This document shows positions 8,830-16,502 of a stretch of DNA of 64,000 bases, piece after piece. Made by a program: the position numbers and the translations under genes. Each line of letters begins with the position of its first letter. Positions within the stretch are counted from its first letter, which is position 1. The notes under the pieces are model-generated. The model was not told the DNA's origin and searched no databases. It saw only the letters and a list, made by a program, of their open reading frames with translations. This stretch comes from Kangiellaceae bacterium. Lineage in GTDB: Bacteria; Pseudomonadota; Gammaproteobacteria; Enterobacterales; Kangiellaceae. The stretch spans positions 1-64,000 of the forward strand of contig JAPHTP010000047.1 in assembly GCA_026196875.1 (NCBI GenBank), written 5' to 3'.

Positions 8830-9738
8830 ATGAACAATGATTTAAACCAAATCCGGATATTTTGCCAGGTGGCGCAGCTGCAGAGCTTTACCAAAGCTGC
8901 AGAAATGTTGGGGATTGAAAAATCCACCGTGAGTAATAAGGTGAATCAGCTTGAAGCACGCTTAGGCGTTAAATTACTTCAACGCACTACTCGTTCGGTG
9001 AAATTGACCGATGCCGGCGCTCAATATTTGCAATTTTGCCAACAAGCGCTGGCACAGTTGAAGCAAGGCGAAGACCTACTCAGTGAATTACAGCAGCAGG
9101 TAGTAGGTCATTTACGCATCGCAGTGCCGCAGAACTTTGCTGATATTATGTTGCCGATGATAGTGACTCCATTTTTACAAGAACACCCAAAAGTCACAAT
9201 TGAGGTTCATCAGGGTTTACAACAAAGAGACCTGATAAAAGAAGAATTTGACCTGGCGGTTCGTGCTAGCTTTAGTGACGTTGAAGACTCGAGTCTAATC
9301 TATCGCAAAATCTATCAGTCAAAACGAATATTTGTTGCATCGCCTAAACATGTTGCGGAGTTTGGAATCGCTAAAAATGTTCATCAGTTAAGTCAACAAC
9401 CTTATATCGCAGGCTTTTCTGATGAAAGAGCCGATGAAGCATTTAATCAGGTATTTAGCGAGGGCAAGTGGCATACTTTTCAATCAAGATTAAAAGTAAA
9501 CTCAATGCCTGCAATTTCAAATGCCGTCGATGCCGGCCTTGGTTTTGCCATCATGCCAATAAGAATGGCACAACACAAATTAGCAACTGGAGAGCTAGTG
9601 CAAATCGCACCCAAAGTTGCACTAACAGACTCTTTGATTTATCTGGTTTACCCTAGCCGACTTGGTCAGCCGGCTAAGCTAAAGGCTTTTATCGATGCCA
9701 TGGTTAGTTGGGGTGAAGATATGATGCAAAAAGTTTAG
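8830..9738 (+). CDS. LysR-family transcriptional regulator
   Basis: I place the start at ATG 8830 (MNNDLNQIRIFCQV); a TTG four codons earlier is also in frame, but neither has a strong ribosome site. The 302-residue product has the LysR helix-turn-helix at residues 5-60 (QSFTKAAEMLGIEKSTVSNKV, QRTTRSVKLTDAG) and an effector domain beyond about residue 90. It is divergent from the cytochrome b561 gene with a gap of about 100 bp, the usual geometry for a LysR regulator and its target. The effector is unknown. Confidence 0.94.
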   Translation: MNNDLNQIRIFCQVAQLQSFTKAAEMLGIEKSTVSNKVNQLEARLGVKLLQRTTRSVKLTDAGAQYLQFCQQALAQLKQGEDLLSELQQQVVGHLRIAVPQNFADIMLPMIVTPFLQEHPKVTIEVHQGLQQRDLIKEEFDLAVRASFSDVEDSSLIYRKIYQSKRIFVASPKHVAEFGIAKNVHQLSQQPYIAGFSDERADEAFNQVFSEGKWHTFQSRLKVNSMPAISNAVDAGLGFAIMPIRMAQHKLATGELVQIAPKVALTDSLIYLVYPSRLGQPAKLKAFIDAMVSWGEDMMQKV

Positions 9739-9806
9739 TAATCAAACCACAAAAACGCTCAGGTTAATTGAGCTTACTCTTTAATTTCTACGTTTATTAG
9801 CAACTT

Positions 9807-10634
9807 CTACTGCCGCCCTTCATAAGCGTCACTGTAGCGGATGATTTTACTTGTGTGAAGTTTGTCGCCATTATCAAACTCTTGCCAACGTGCACTCACT
9901 TCCAGCATCGCCTGACCGATTTGCTCTGCTCTTACTGCAACACCGACCGGTGAAAAAAAGTAATATAGAATTTCTTGGCCCAAATGACCATCTTCTTGAG
10001 TTGGGCCGATGTAGTCCGGCCTATAGGCAATAACGCGCATCTTTGTTCCCTGAGCAAAAGCGAACAGTGACTTTTCTGCTCGAACTTTTTCTCGAGCCCA
10101 CATCGCAGTAGATTCATCCGATATATCGCTGGAGCTAATGTAATGAAATGAAATATTCTCTTTTTGACTAACACTGGACCATGCTTTAACAAATTGCGTT
10201 GGGAATTCTACATGAATCATACCGTATGTTTTTTCATCTACACCAATAGAGCTGAGACCGATTGCCCAATAAACTGCGTCGACTTGGGCTAACAGTCCTA
10301 TTACTGCAGAATAATCTAGATAGTCTTTATGTATTGTCATTTGTGCCTTGCCTGACTTAATCCCCTCTTCCATACGAGGTGTAATACGTCGGGTAATGAC
10401 GTGAATGTTTTCGATATCAGGACTTGCTAATGCTGCTTTGAGTATGCCGTCACCCGCGGTTCCACTAGCACCGAAGATCGCTATGGTTTTAGAATCCGCT
10501 TGAGCGTCTTTTAGTGGTGTAACGAACCTGTCATCTCGCAGTACTGTGATGACGCCGAATATATAGAATAGGCCGAATATTACGATTGGTGTAAGTAAAA
10601 CGATTTTTAGCAAAGATAGTTTTATTCTCTTCAT
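9807..10634 (-). CDS. Membrane-anchored NAD(P)-binding (atypical SDR/NmrA-like) protein
   Basis: A 275-residue protein with an N-terminal hydrophobic segment at residues 8-32, then a Rossmann fold beginning at about 49 (TIAIFGASGTAGDGI), the glycine pattern of atypical short-chain dehydrogenases. Later motifs (VDAVYWAIG, ISFHYISSSDIS, VIAYRPDYIGP) follow the NAD(P)-dependent epimerase/NmrA pattern. The catalytic Tyr-x-x-x-Lys of classical SDRs is not evident, so it may act as an isomerase or as a redox sensor; which one is not decidable. It is transcribed towards the LysR gene and is otherwise isolated. Confidence 0.78.
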   Translation of the reverse strand: MKRIKLSLLKIVLLTPIVIFGLFYIFGVITVLRDDRFVTPLKDAQADSKTIAIFGASGTAGDGILKAALASPDIENIHVITRRITPRMEEGIKSGKAQMTIHKDYLDYSAVIGLLAQVDAVYWAIGLSSIGVDEKTYGMIHVEFPTQFVKAWSSVSQKENISFHYISSSDISDESTAMWAREKVRAEKSLFAFAQGTKMRVIAYRPDYIGPTQEDGHLGQEILYYFFSPVGVAVRAEQIGQAMLEVSARWQEFDNGDKLHTSKIIRYSDAYEGRQ

Positions 10635-10958
10635 TACATTAATTTTTCCCTTTTTAAAATAGTCTATCTACTGACTATTCCCATATAACTCTTTCACAAA
10701 ATAAGTAGCATAATCGAGACAATGTGAAAGAGATGTGAAATGACCAACCAAATAGATTGAGTTTGTCTCCTACTCTTTTAGTTGATATTCAGACAATTTG
10801 ATAGAAAAATTCAGCACCAATAAATTTAGATATCAGTTTTATTTCATTTTTAAACCAAAGGGGCGGACTTGGCCTTTTGGCTTTCCTCTTTCGTTTCAGC
10901 CCAATTATTTTTAATTTTTGGCCATTTAATCACTTGTTTCTTAGATATTTTTTTTGAG

Positions 10959-11050
10959 GAGAGATAATATTTTCGTTATCTCTCAATCGTAATTGATAAG
11001 TAAAAAAATCACTCCTATAAGAATGGAAGCTTGTTTACTTAACAAGCTTC
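10959..11050 (+). promoter_or_regulatory. Two perfect hairpins in the leader of the DUF1842-like gene
   Basis: Within the 472-base gap 10635-11106 are two perfect stem-loops: GAGAGATAA/TTATCTCTC (10959-10967/10976-10984, loop of 8) and GAAGCTTGTT/AACAAGCTTC (11026-11035/11041-11050, loop of 5). Neither is followed by a T run, and both lie 60-150 bases before the start codon. They could be 5' UTR structures that stabilise the mRNA or control translation. The rest of the gap shows no gene. Confidence 0.55.
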
Positions 11051-11106
11051 ATCATGACTCGTGCACGTAATAATTTTATTAAGTTTTAAGACAAATGGAG
11101 AATCAA

Positions 11107-11574
11107 ATGAGCGACTCAAAAACTCAATCATCTAATCAGAAAATTGGACTTTTCTTACTTCAATTGCAATCGGAAAGTGATCTAGCAGGCGCGCCTATTT
11201 TACATCTTAACTTGACGGTAGATACACCTCATCGTCAAGCTACTGGATTTGCAGAAGTCACTCAACCTCTGGCGGAGCCGATTGTCTGTAAATCTCATGT
11301 ATCTGGCCCCGTTATTTATGAAACTGTTATGGGTCCAGGTTCGAAAGTTAGAATTGACTTGTCGGGCTATCCGAATATTAACTGGCCTAGCCAAGGTGGT
11401 GTTGGTCCGGTAATACCCAAGAACTTTGTTGCGCAAGTATTACTCGAGCCAAATTTTGAATCAGGGGAAGTTATATATCAATTCCTAAATCAGGCTGGTC
11501 AATGGGTAGAAGAAAGGCAAAAAATTGTAGAGGTTAATTTTGAACGACCTCATTTAGTTGCTAAGGCTGGATAA
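11107..11574 (+). CDS. DUF1842-like protein of unknown function
   Basis: I choose ATG 11107 because GGAG lies 6 bases before it; an ATG at 11095 lacks such a site. The product has about 155 residues, is soluble, rich in beta strands and has no signal peptide. The sequence around LHLNLTVDTPHRQATGFAEV and the even spacing of hydrophobic strands resemble the DUF1842 family as I remember it, a small group without known function; this is recognition by eye and should be tested. The mRNA is bounded by a hairpin-rich leader and a good terminator, suggesting an abundant monocistronic message. Confidence 0.75.
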   Translation: MSDSKTQSSNQKIGLFLLQLQSESDLAGAPILHLNLTVDTPHRQATGFAEVTQPLAEPIVCKSHVSGPVIYETVMGPGSKVRIDLSGYPNINWPSQGGVGPVIPKNFVAQVLLEPNFESGEVIYQFLNQAGQWVEERQKIVEVNFERPHLVAKAG

Positions 11575-11583
11575 GGTGTTTAT

Positions 11584-11612
11584 AGAGCCACCTTGGGGTT
11601 GGTGGCTCTCTC
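11584..11612. terminator. Bidirectional terminator-like hairpin
   Basis: AGAGCCACC (11584-11592) pairs perfectly with GGTGGCTCT (11601-11609), loop of 8. It lies between the convergent genes ending at 11574 and 11622, so it can serve both. The T-richness on either side is modest. Confidence 0.7.
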
Positions 11613-11621
11613 TAGTCTGAA

Positions 11622-12152
11622 TCAATTCAAATACTTCAAGTACTCGGGCTTTAGTTTGGCGATAAAAGTTCTAAGTTTTTCTTTCTCTTCTTCACAAGCG
11701 TCGAGCGCGCCTTCATTAACAAAAATCCTAAAAACGTCCTCCCGCTCAGAGAGTACGACAGTTTGAATCAAAGGGATTCTATAAATCACTCTCTCGTATG
11801 GACTCACTCCCTGTTTTACTAAATACTCAACAGCAATCAACTTTTCTTCTGTTTCGTCTAGTGAGCTCAAAACAATATAATATGCGCCAAATTTATTAAT
11901 AAATTCATTGTCAATTTTAGTGCTTCCTTTTTCAATCCCTTTGCTCAAAGATACTAATTCTTCAGTAAGCGCATCCTCGTCAGAGAAATCCAAAAACATT
12001 TCATCCACATATTCCAGGATATTTTTGTACTTACACATTTGACAAACGTTTGCTTTCGAACAGCTCTCTGAGGCTTCAGGGTAAGCAGCAAAATGAAAGA
12101 GGACTAGCGTTATAGGAACCAGGTATCGAAAAAACTTCAACTGGAACTCCAT
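11622..12152 (-). CDS. Secreted protein with Cys cluster and ankyrin-like helices, unrecognised
   Basis: A 176-residue protein with a signal peptide (residues 1-28, hydrophobic LVPITLVLFHFAAYPEA). Four cysteines follow at once (CSKANVCQMCK and one before the C-terminus), which could form disulfides or bind metal in the periplasm. The remainder is helical and acidic, and VEYLVKQGVSPY...LIQTVVLSEREDVFRIFVNEGA has the spacing of degenerate ankyrin repeats. I do not recognise a family. It converges on the DUF1842-like gene through a shared terminator. Confidence 0.7.
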   Translation of the reverse strand: MEFQLKFFRYLVPITLVLFHFAAYPEASESCSKANVCQMCKYKNILEYVDEMFLDFSDEDALTEELVSLSKGIEKGSTKIDNEFINKFGAYYIVLSSLDETEEKLIAVEYLVKQGVSPYERVIYRIPLIQTVVLSEREDVFRIFVNEGALDACEEEKEKLRTFIAKLKPEYLKYLN

Positions 12153-12474
12153 TTAATTGGTGACTATAAATTGTGTTTAGGCCATTCTCATATTGAGAGT
12201 TTAATGAGTAGCCAACCTTAATTATGTCACATCAAGCAGCTATTTTTCACCTAAATCCCGTTAATTACTTTGACCAATAGGACCATAACTTTATTAAGAA
12301 TTCGAGATAAATATGAAGCAATCTCATCAATCGGCGTTAAAACCGAAGCTTAATCAACTCTGCTGTGATACGATTTTGTCAACCATTATTATTACGCGTA
12401 CTTATTTTATAACAACAACGCAGTACACTTTCCAAACAAACTAGGGAGTTCCCTGCTAATATGGTAGTAACAAT
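12153..12474 (+). other. Intergenic stretch, no gene seen
   Basis: 322 AT-rich bases between two divergent genes, presumably holding both promoters. I see no repeat, no T-tailed hairpin and no open frame with a ribosome site. Confidence 0.5.
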
Positions 12475-13020
12475 ATGGACAGTTTCATAAAAAAGGCCAC
12501 TTTACTAATTGCATTTATAGGTTTGAGCTTAACAGGGTATACCGCTGAAGGAGCTGAAAAGCGGGTACTCGCTAAATCTAATACCAATTATAATACCGAG
12601 CTATCCCAGAGTTTAATTCGCCTTTCTGACCAGTCAACTCATCAGTTTCAACCGAATTCGAAAGCCAAAGTTATACAGTTTTGGGCAAGTTGGTGTCATA
12701 GCTGTAGCTCTATTTTGTGGGATTTTGACCAACTTCTATCGCAGCACTCAGCGGTTGAATACATAGCCGTCAGCATCGATAAGAATTTAGCAGATGCACA
12801 AGCTTATATTAAAAACCATGCACTCTATAATAAGTTTCAAAACAACTTCTATCATGATTCAAAGCTTCAACTTAAAACGCATTTTGAAGTGGAAACTATT
12901 CCGACCATATTAATTCTTGATCATACTAACTCTGTGATTTTTAGACACAGAGGTCACTTAAATAGCACCGACTTGAATACCTTGAATCAAATACTAATAA
13001 AGGAAAAAGGGAACTTCTAA
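12475..13020 (+). CDS. Periplasmic thioredoxin-like (TlpA/ResA-type) protein
   Basis: A 181-residue protein with a signal peptide (hydrophobic residues 8-22) and a thioredoxin fold. The active site is WCHSC (Cys74, Cys77) in KAKVIQFWASWCHSC, and the family cis-proline is in VETIPTILIL. In the periplasm such proteins reduce disulfides during cytochrome c or copper-site maturation, or act as general oxidoreductases. The stop codon at 13018-13020 is immediately followed by the ATG of the cytochrome/copper monooxygenase gene, so the two are translationally coupled. It may keep that partner's heme or copper ligands in the right state (inference). Confidence 0.88.
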   Translation: MDSFIKKATLLIAFIGLSLTGYTAEGAEKRVLAKSNTNYNTELSQSLIRLSDQSTHQFQPNSKAKVIQFWASWCHSCSSILWDFDQLLSQHSAVEYIAVSIDKNLADAQAYIKNHALYNKFQNNFYHDSKLQLKTHFEVETIPTILILDHTNSVIFRHRGHLNSTDLNTLNQILIKEKGNF

Positions 13021-14436
13021 ATGAAAAATAAAATACTAACCTCATTTTCCCTATTGGCAGCAATTAATGTATTTACAGCACTTGCATCAAATGAAGTGAC
13101 TTATTACAAAGACATTCGCCCGGTTATTGAAGATCGCTGTTTAGGTTGCCATTCAGATAAAGGTGTTTCTTTTTCATTTGAAGATCCTGAAAACACTTAT
13201 CTATTTAAAGATGCCATTGTTTCTGCCGTTGGATTACGACGTATGCCTCCCTGGCTAGCAGAACCTGGACATCAATCATATGTCGAAGACGAATCACTAT
13301 CGGAGAGTACATTAAAAAAATTTTTGGACTGGAAAGCGAATGGATTTAAAAAAGGAACACCAATCATAGCAGCAGGCACCGACTCGAAAATAAAACAAGA
13401 ATCTAACTTCAAGGCGCACTTATCATTAAATGTCTTACCCAATGGAGAATACCTTCCTAATCAAAAGAGTAAAGATGACTACCGCTGCTTTGTTGTAGAT
13501 TGGCCGACAACCAAAGATACTTATGTAACAGGTTTTAAAACAATACCCGGTAATCTAAAGGTTGCCCACCATTTGGTTGCATTTGTAATTGAACCGGAAA
13601 CAGCACACATGTTTAAAGATCTGGAAAAACAAGAACAAGGCCACGGCTATCAGTGTTTTGGCGGTGCTATTCCTGATCGTTTAAATGAAGAAGCTGAAAA
13701 AGAAGCATTTGAAAAGAAGTATCCGAATGGACTAAGGAAACTACAAGACAGTAATTTTTGGTTAGCGCATTGGGCACCAGGAATGGATGGTTATTCATTT
13801 CCTGAAAATTCAGGCATACTAGTTCGTCCTGGTTCTTTGATTATTCTTCAAATGCATTACTACTCCGCATTTGCACCGGGAGAAACGGATTCGAATACAA
13901 AGATAGAATTTCAAATTGCCGATCATGTTGGTAAACCTTCGATTCATTACCCACTCACTAAGAACAAGTGGCTGTATGCAGAACATAACAATTCGATGGT
14001 AATTGAACCTGGAGAAAAAGCTGCCTATGAAACCAATATCAGCTTCCAGAGAATTGCCAAACGAATGTCACAATTTATGAGAGCGCCGATAGAATCTATT
14101 GACGCGTTGGAATTGCATTCCGCGAATATTCATATGCATGCTTTTGGCGCTTCCGGAAAGGCCTATTTAACTGACACTAATGGCAATAAAGAAACCCTTT
14201 TGTCTATTCCTCGATGGGATCTCGATTGGCAAAGAGATTTTACTTTTACCAAGCCGAAACGCATTGATAAAAAACACTTTGAGAAATCTAAGTTGGAGGT
14301 AGAATGCCACTTTGTTAATCCGACAAGTAAAAGTGTATATGGTGGTTATGGTTCGGATGACGAAATGTGCTTTAATTTTTCTTATATTTCGATGATTCGG
14401 AAAACACAGGAGAATGACTTGCGGACTTCGCCTTAG
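13021..14436 (+). CDS. Cytochrome c / PHM-type copper monooxygenase fusion
   Basis: A 471-residue exported protein with a signal at residues 1-22. Residues 25-110 carry a c-type heme site, CLGCH (40-44), with a probable distal Met in RRMPPW. Residues 130-465 look like the two-domain ascorbate-dependent type II copper monooxygenases (peptidylglycine and dopamine hydroxylases). Candidate copper ligands are the His pair 183-184 (VAHHLV), His279 (LQMHYY), His371 and His373 (NIHMHAFG) and Met449 (DDEMCF), in the family order. Heme may deliver electrons to copper. The substrate is unknown; the thioredoxin-like gene directly upstream is its partner. Confidence 0.85.
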   Translation: MKNKILTSFSLLAAINVFTALASNEVTYYKDIRPVIEDRCLGCHSDKGVSFSFEDPENTYLFKDAIVSAVGLRRMPPWLAEPGHQSYVEDESLSESTLKKFLDWKANGFKKGTPIIAAGTDSKIKQESNFKAHLSLNVLPNGEYLPNQKSKDDYRCFVVDWPTTKDTYVTGFKTIPGNLKVAHHLVAFVIEPETAHMFKDLEKQEQGHGYQCFGGAIPDRLNEEAEKEAFEKKYPNGLRKLQDSNFWLAHWAPGMDGYSFPENSGILVRPGSLIILQMHYYSAFAPGETDSNTKIEFQIADHVGKPSIHYPLTKNKWLYAEHNNSMVIEPGEKAAYETNISFQRIAKRMSQFMRAPIESIDALELHSANIHMHAFGASGKAYLTDTNGNKETLLSIPRWDLDWQRDFTFTKPKRIDKKHFEKSKLEVECHFVNPTSKSVYGGYGSDDEMCFNFSYISMIRKTQENDLRTSP

Positions 14437-14573
14437 TTTTGCTAAGTCGATTAGTTATGTACTTTCTTTCACTAAATTATGAAACGGCATGTCTGATTAG
14501 TTTTAGCGCGGGCGAGAAAGCAAAGTAGTGTTGAGCTGGAGGTTAGAGCCCCCCAGCAACCCGATTAAGCCTT

Positions 14574-14936
14574 TTACTTAGAGAAAGCTATTTTATTCTT
14601 ATCTAAATCTCTCACATACGCGGAAAAACGAGGCCCCCGTTGATTTGGCTCGCCCTCACAGGTCCCGCCTAATTCAATAGCCTTTTTATGGAGTCTTTTT
14701 ACTTCGTCGATGGTTCCAACACCAAAACCAATCATAGTCCCATTTCCATTGGTTGCAGGTTCCTTGTCAAAAGGTATAGCTATTGCAAACGCTGAGTCTT
14801 CATCTTCACCTTGCCAGAATACCATTCTCTCGGTTGATAACACTTGACTGTATTCTGTTTGTTCGAAAAGCGAATCATAGAATTTAGTCGAAGCTTCCAG
14901 GTTGTTTGTGCCGAGAACGAAATAGTTCATTTTCAT
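14574..14936 (-). CDS. VOC-superfamily (glyoxalase-like) protein
   Basis: A 120-residue single-domain protein with the paired beta-alpha-beta-beta-beta pattern of the vicinal oxygen chelate fold. It opens NYFVLGTNNLEASTKFYDSLF, typical of PhnB/glyoxalase-like proteins, and has the second module at GTMIGFGVGTIDEVKRLHKKAIELGG and a closing VRDLDKNKIAF. The first metal-ligand His of true glyoxalases is missing (LGTNN), so catalysis as glyoxalase I is doubtful. AGGAG sits 10 bases before the ATG. The gene is isolated and the substrate unknown. Confidence 0.86.
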   Translation of the reverse strand: MKMNYFVLGTNNLEASTKFYDSLFEQTEYSQVLSTERMVFWQGEDEDSAFAIAIPFDKEPATNGNGTMIGFGVGTIDEVKRLHKKAIELGGTCEGEPNQRGPRFSAYVRDLDKNKIAFSK

Positions 14937-15203
14937 AATTTGATGTCTCCTACTGAAAAGTATTCAAATTATGTATTTATCCTCCTGACAGGTGTATGTC
15001 AGTAGAGTTATGAGATCTAAAAATATTGAACGGCATTGTCGTAGAACTCGGTCTTAGTCATGGAGCAACGCTCTGTTTCCATACGAATCCAGACGAAGGA
15101 AAAATAAAAACAATGAGTAGCCATCCAATGGGTTTAACCAGCGACAAACAGCGGCTACTGCAGGCTAGCCTCTGCACATCCTTCTATAATAACCTGCTGG
15201 AAA

Positions 15204-15641
15204 CTAAAGTGTGATGGCAGCAAGCATATCCTCATTATCTTCATCCATACCAACTTCTACAAACCCGAAACTCGAATAAAATTCCTTGGCGACGGGATTT
15301 TCTGGATTATAAGAAATTTCAATTTCTTTAAGTTCTTTAAGTTCCCCGAACTCTTCTAAAGCAAGGTTTAGCGCTCTACGCCCAATACCTTTTTGTTGGT
15401 GTTTTTGGTCGATCATGAACCGCCAAATAGAAACTTTACTCGAGGTTTCTTTGACCCACATAAAGAAGCCAACAGGCTCTTGTTCTAAATAAATTGCTCT
15501 GGTTTCATATCCTTCATTGTACATGGATTCAACAAGAGACCACATATTACAAGCAACGTATTCTTCTTGTTCCTTTGAAACATCAAGATCACAAATAGCC
15601 TCATAGTTATCTTTCGTGACTTGATGAAGCATTACTTCCAT
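15204..15641 (-). CDS. GNAT-family N-acetyltransferase
   Basis: A 145-residue GNAT domain. Acetyl-CoA motif A is QQKGIGRRALNLALEEF at about residues 83-100, preceded by strand IWRFMIDQKHQ and followed by ISYNPENPVAKEFYSSFGF, the usual motif B region. The N-terminus (YEAICDLDVSKEQEEYVACN) resembles the diamine/spermidine acetyltransferase-like group, so a small amine substrate is possible; this is inference. It is a single gene, convergent with nothing credible. Confidence 0.88.
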   Translation of the reverse strand: MEVMLHQVTKDNYEAICDLDVSKEQEEYVACNMWSLVESMYNEGYETRAIYLEQEPVGFFMWVKETSSKVSIWRFMIDQKHQQKGIGRRALNLALEEFGELKELKEIEISYNPENPVAKEFYSSFGFVEVGMDEDNEDMLAAITL

Positions 15642-15807
15642 GATTTCTCCTTAAAATCATATACCAAATAATTAAGATCATTTGAGTTAAAATTTCGACT
15701 TTCACTAAATTTCCTATTAGCTGAAACTATTAGTGAGCGATAAATTTGTGTTCTCAACATCCTGATTTGCTTTTCTGAAACTTGCTAACAGCAGACATTC
15801 ATTCAAG

Positions 15808-16206
15808 CTAATCTGCCCCTTTTATTCTGATGCGTTTAAACAGATAACCAATAGCTGCTAACGCAGGGCCAACTAGCAGCACGACAACCATAGGTACACT
15901 TTCCTTAATTACTTCTACATTCAGTGCATAAACAGTAACAACATCTGTAATATCAGTGAGCAAGCGAACAATAAGAACTAGTATAAGTGACTTGTGAGAT
16001 TTAAGTAGCAAAGCGATTACTATTCCTAACGCCACAGTAACGTTTCGGGTGATATAAAGTTGAGTGACATAGTCCAATTCGGTGGCATTGGGTATAAACT
16101 TCGCTGGATTCATAGCAGTCCCTGCTGAAAAGAAAAGTACTAATCCTATTTGTAATATCACGATTACCCATACCCAAATAGGCAAAAACTTACTTGAATC
16201 AGTCAT
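15808..16206 (-). CDS. Four-helix membrane protein, unrecognised
   Basis: I set the start at the ATG at 16206 (MTDSSKF) because GAGAGGA lies at the right distance; an upstream in-frame ATG at 16236 has no such site. The 132-residue protein has four predicted membrane helices (about 8-27, 48-68, 75-92, 103-122) and a basic C-terminal tail (KRIRIKG), so both ends are probably cytoplasmic. It resembles small DUF4345/DUF4267-type membrane proteins in layout, but I cannot assign it. No operon partner. Confidence 0.75.
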   Translation of the reverse strand: MTDSSKFLPIWVWVIVILQIGLVLFFSAGTAMNPAKFIPNATELDYVTQLYITRNVTVALGIVIALLLKSHKSLILVLIVRLLTDITDVVTVYALNVEVIKESVPMVVVLLVGPALAAIGYLFKRIRIKGAD

Positions 16207-16502
16207 TGTGTTTCCTCTCTTGTAATCAATAGCCATTGTGATCTGCTGTTATAAAAAGCTCTATTTAGCTCGGTATCTTCCAATAACAAATTTCCCTGTG
16301 GATATCGCTAGTCAACATCCTCGAAAACCAAACTTTCTTTGATGTCGTTTTGTAGAATTTTTAAATCTGTTAGACTCGAGAAGTATGACTGCGAATTCTT
16401 TGAACCGCCAGAAGTGAATACTGGAGACTAAATAAAACCAAATATCCTGAGCCGATTGATTTATATTGACCTTTTAAAATTGACTAGTTTCTACCCAAAG
16501 CT

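Noticed and set aside
14520-14573. Possible hairpin GCTGG...CCAGC before the VOC gene end
   Set aside because: Short, interrupted stem and no T run; not convincing as a terminator.
15026-15214. 62-codon open frame beginning with TTG
   Set aside because: No ribosome site, ends inside the acetyltransferase gene, no recognisable domain; most likely chance.
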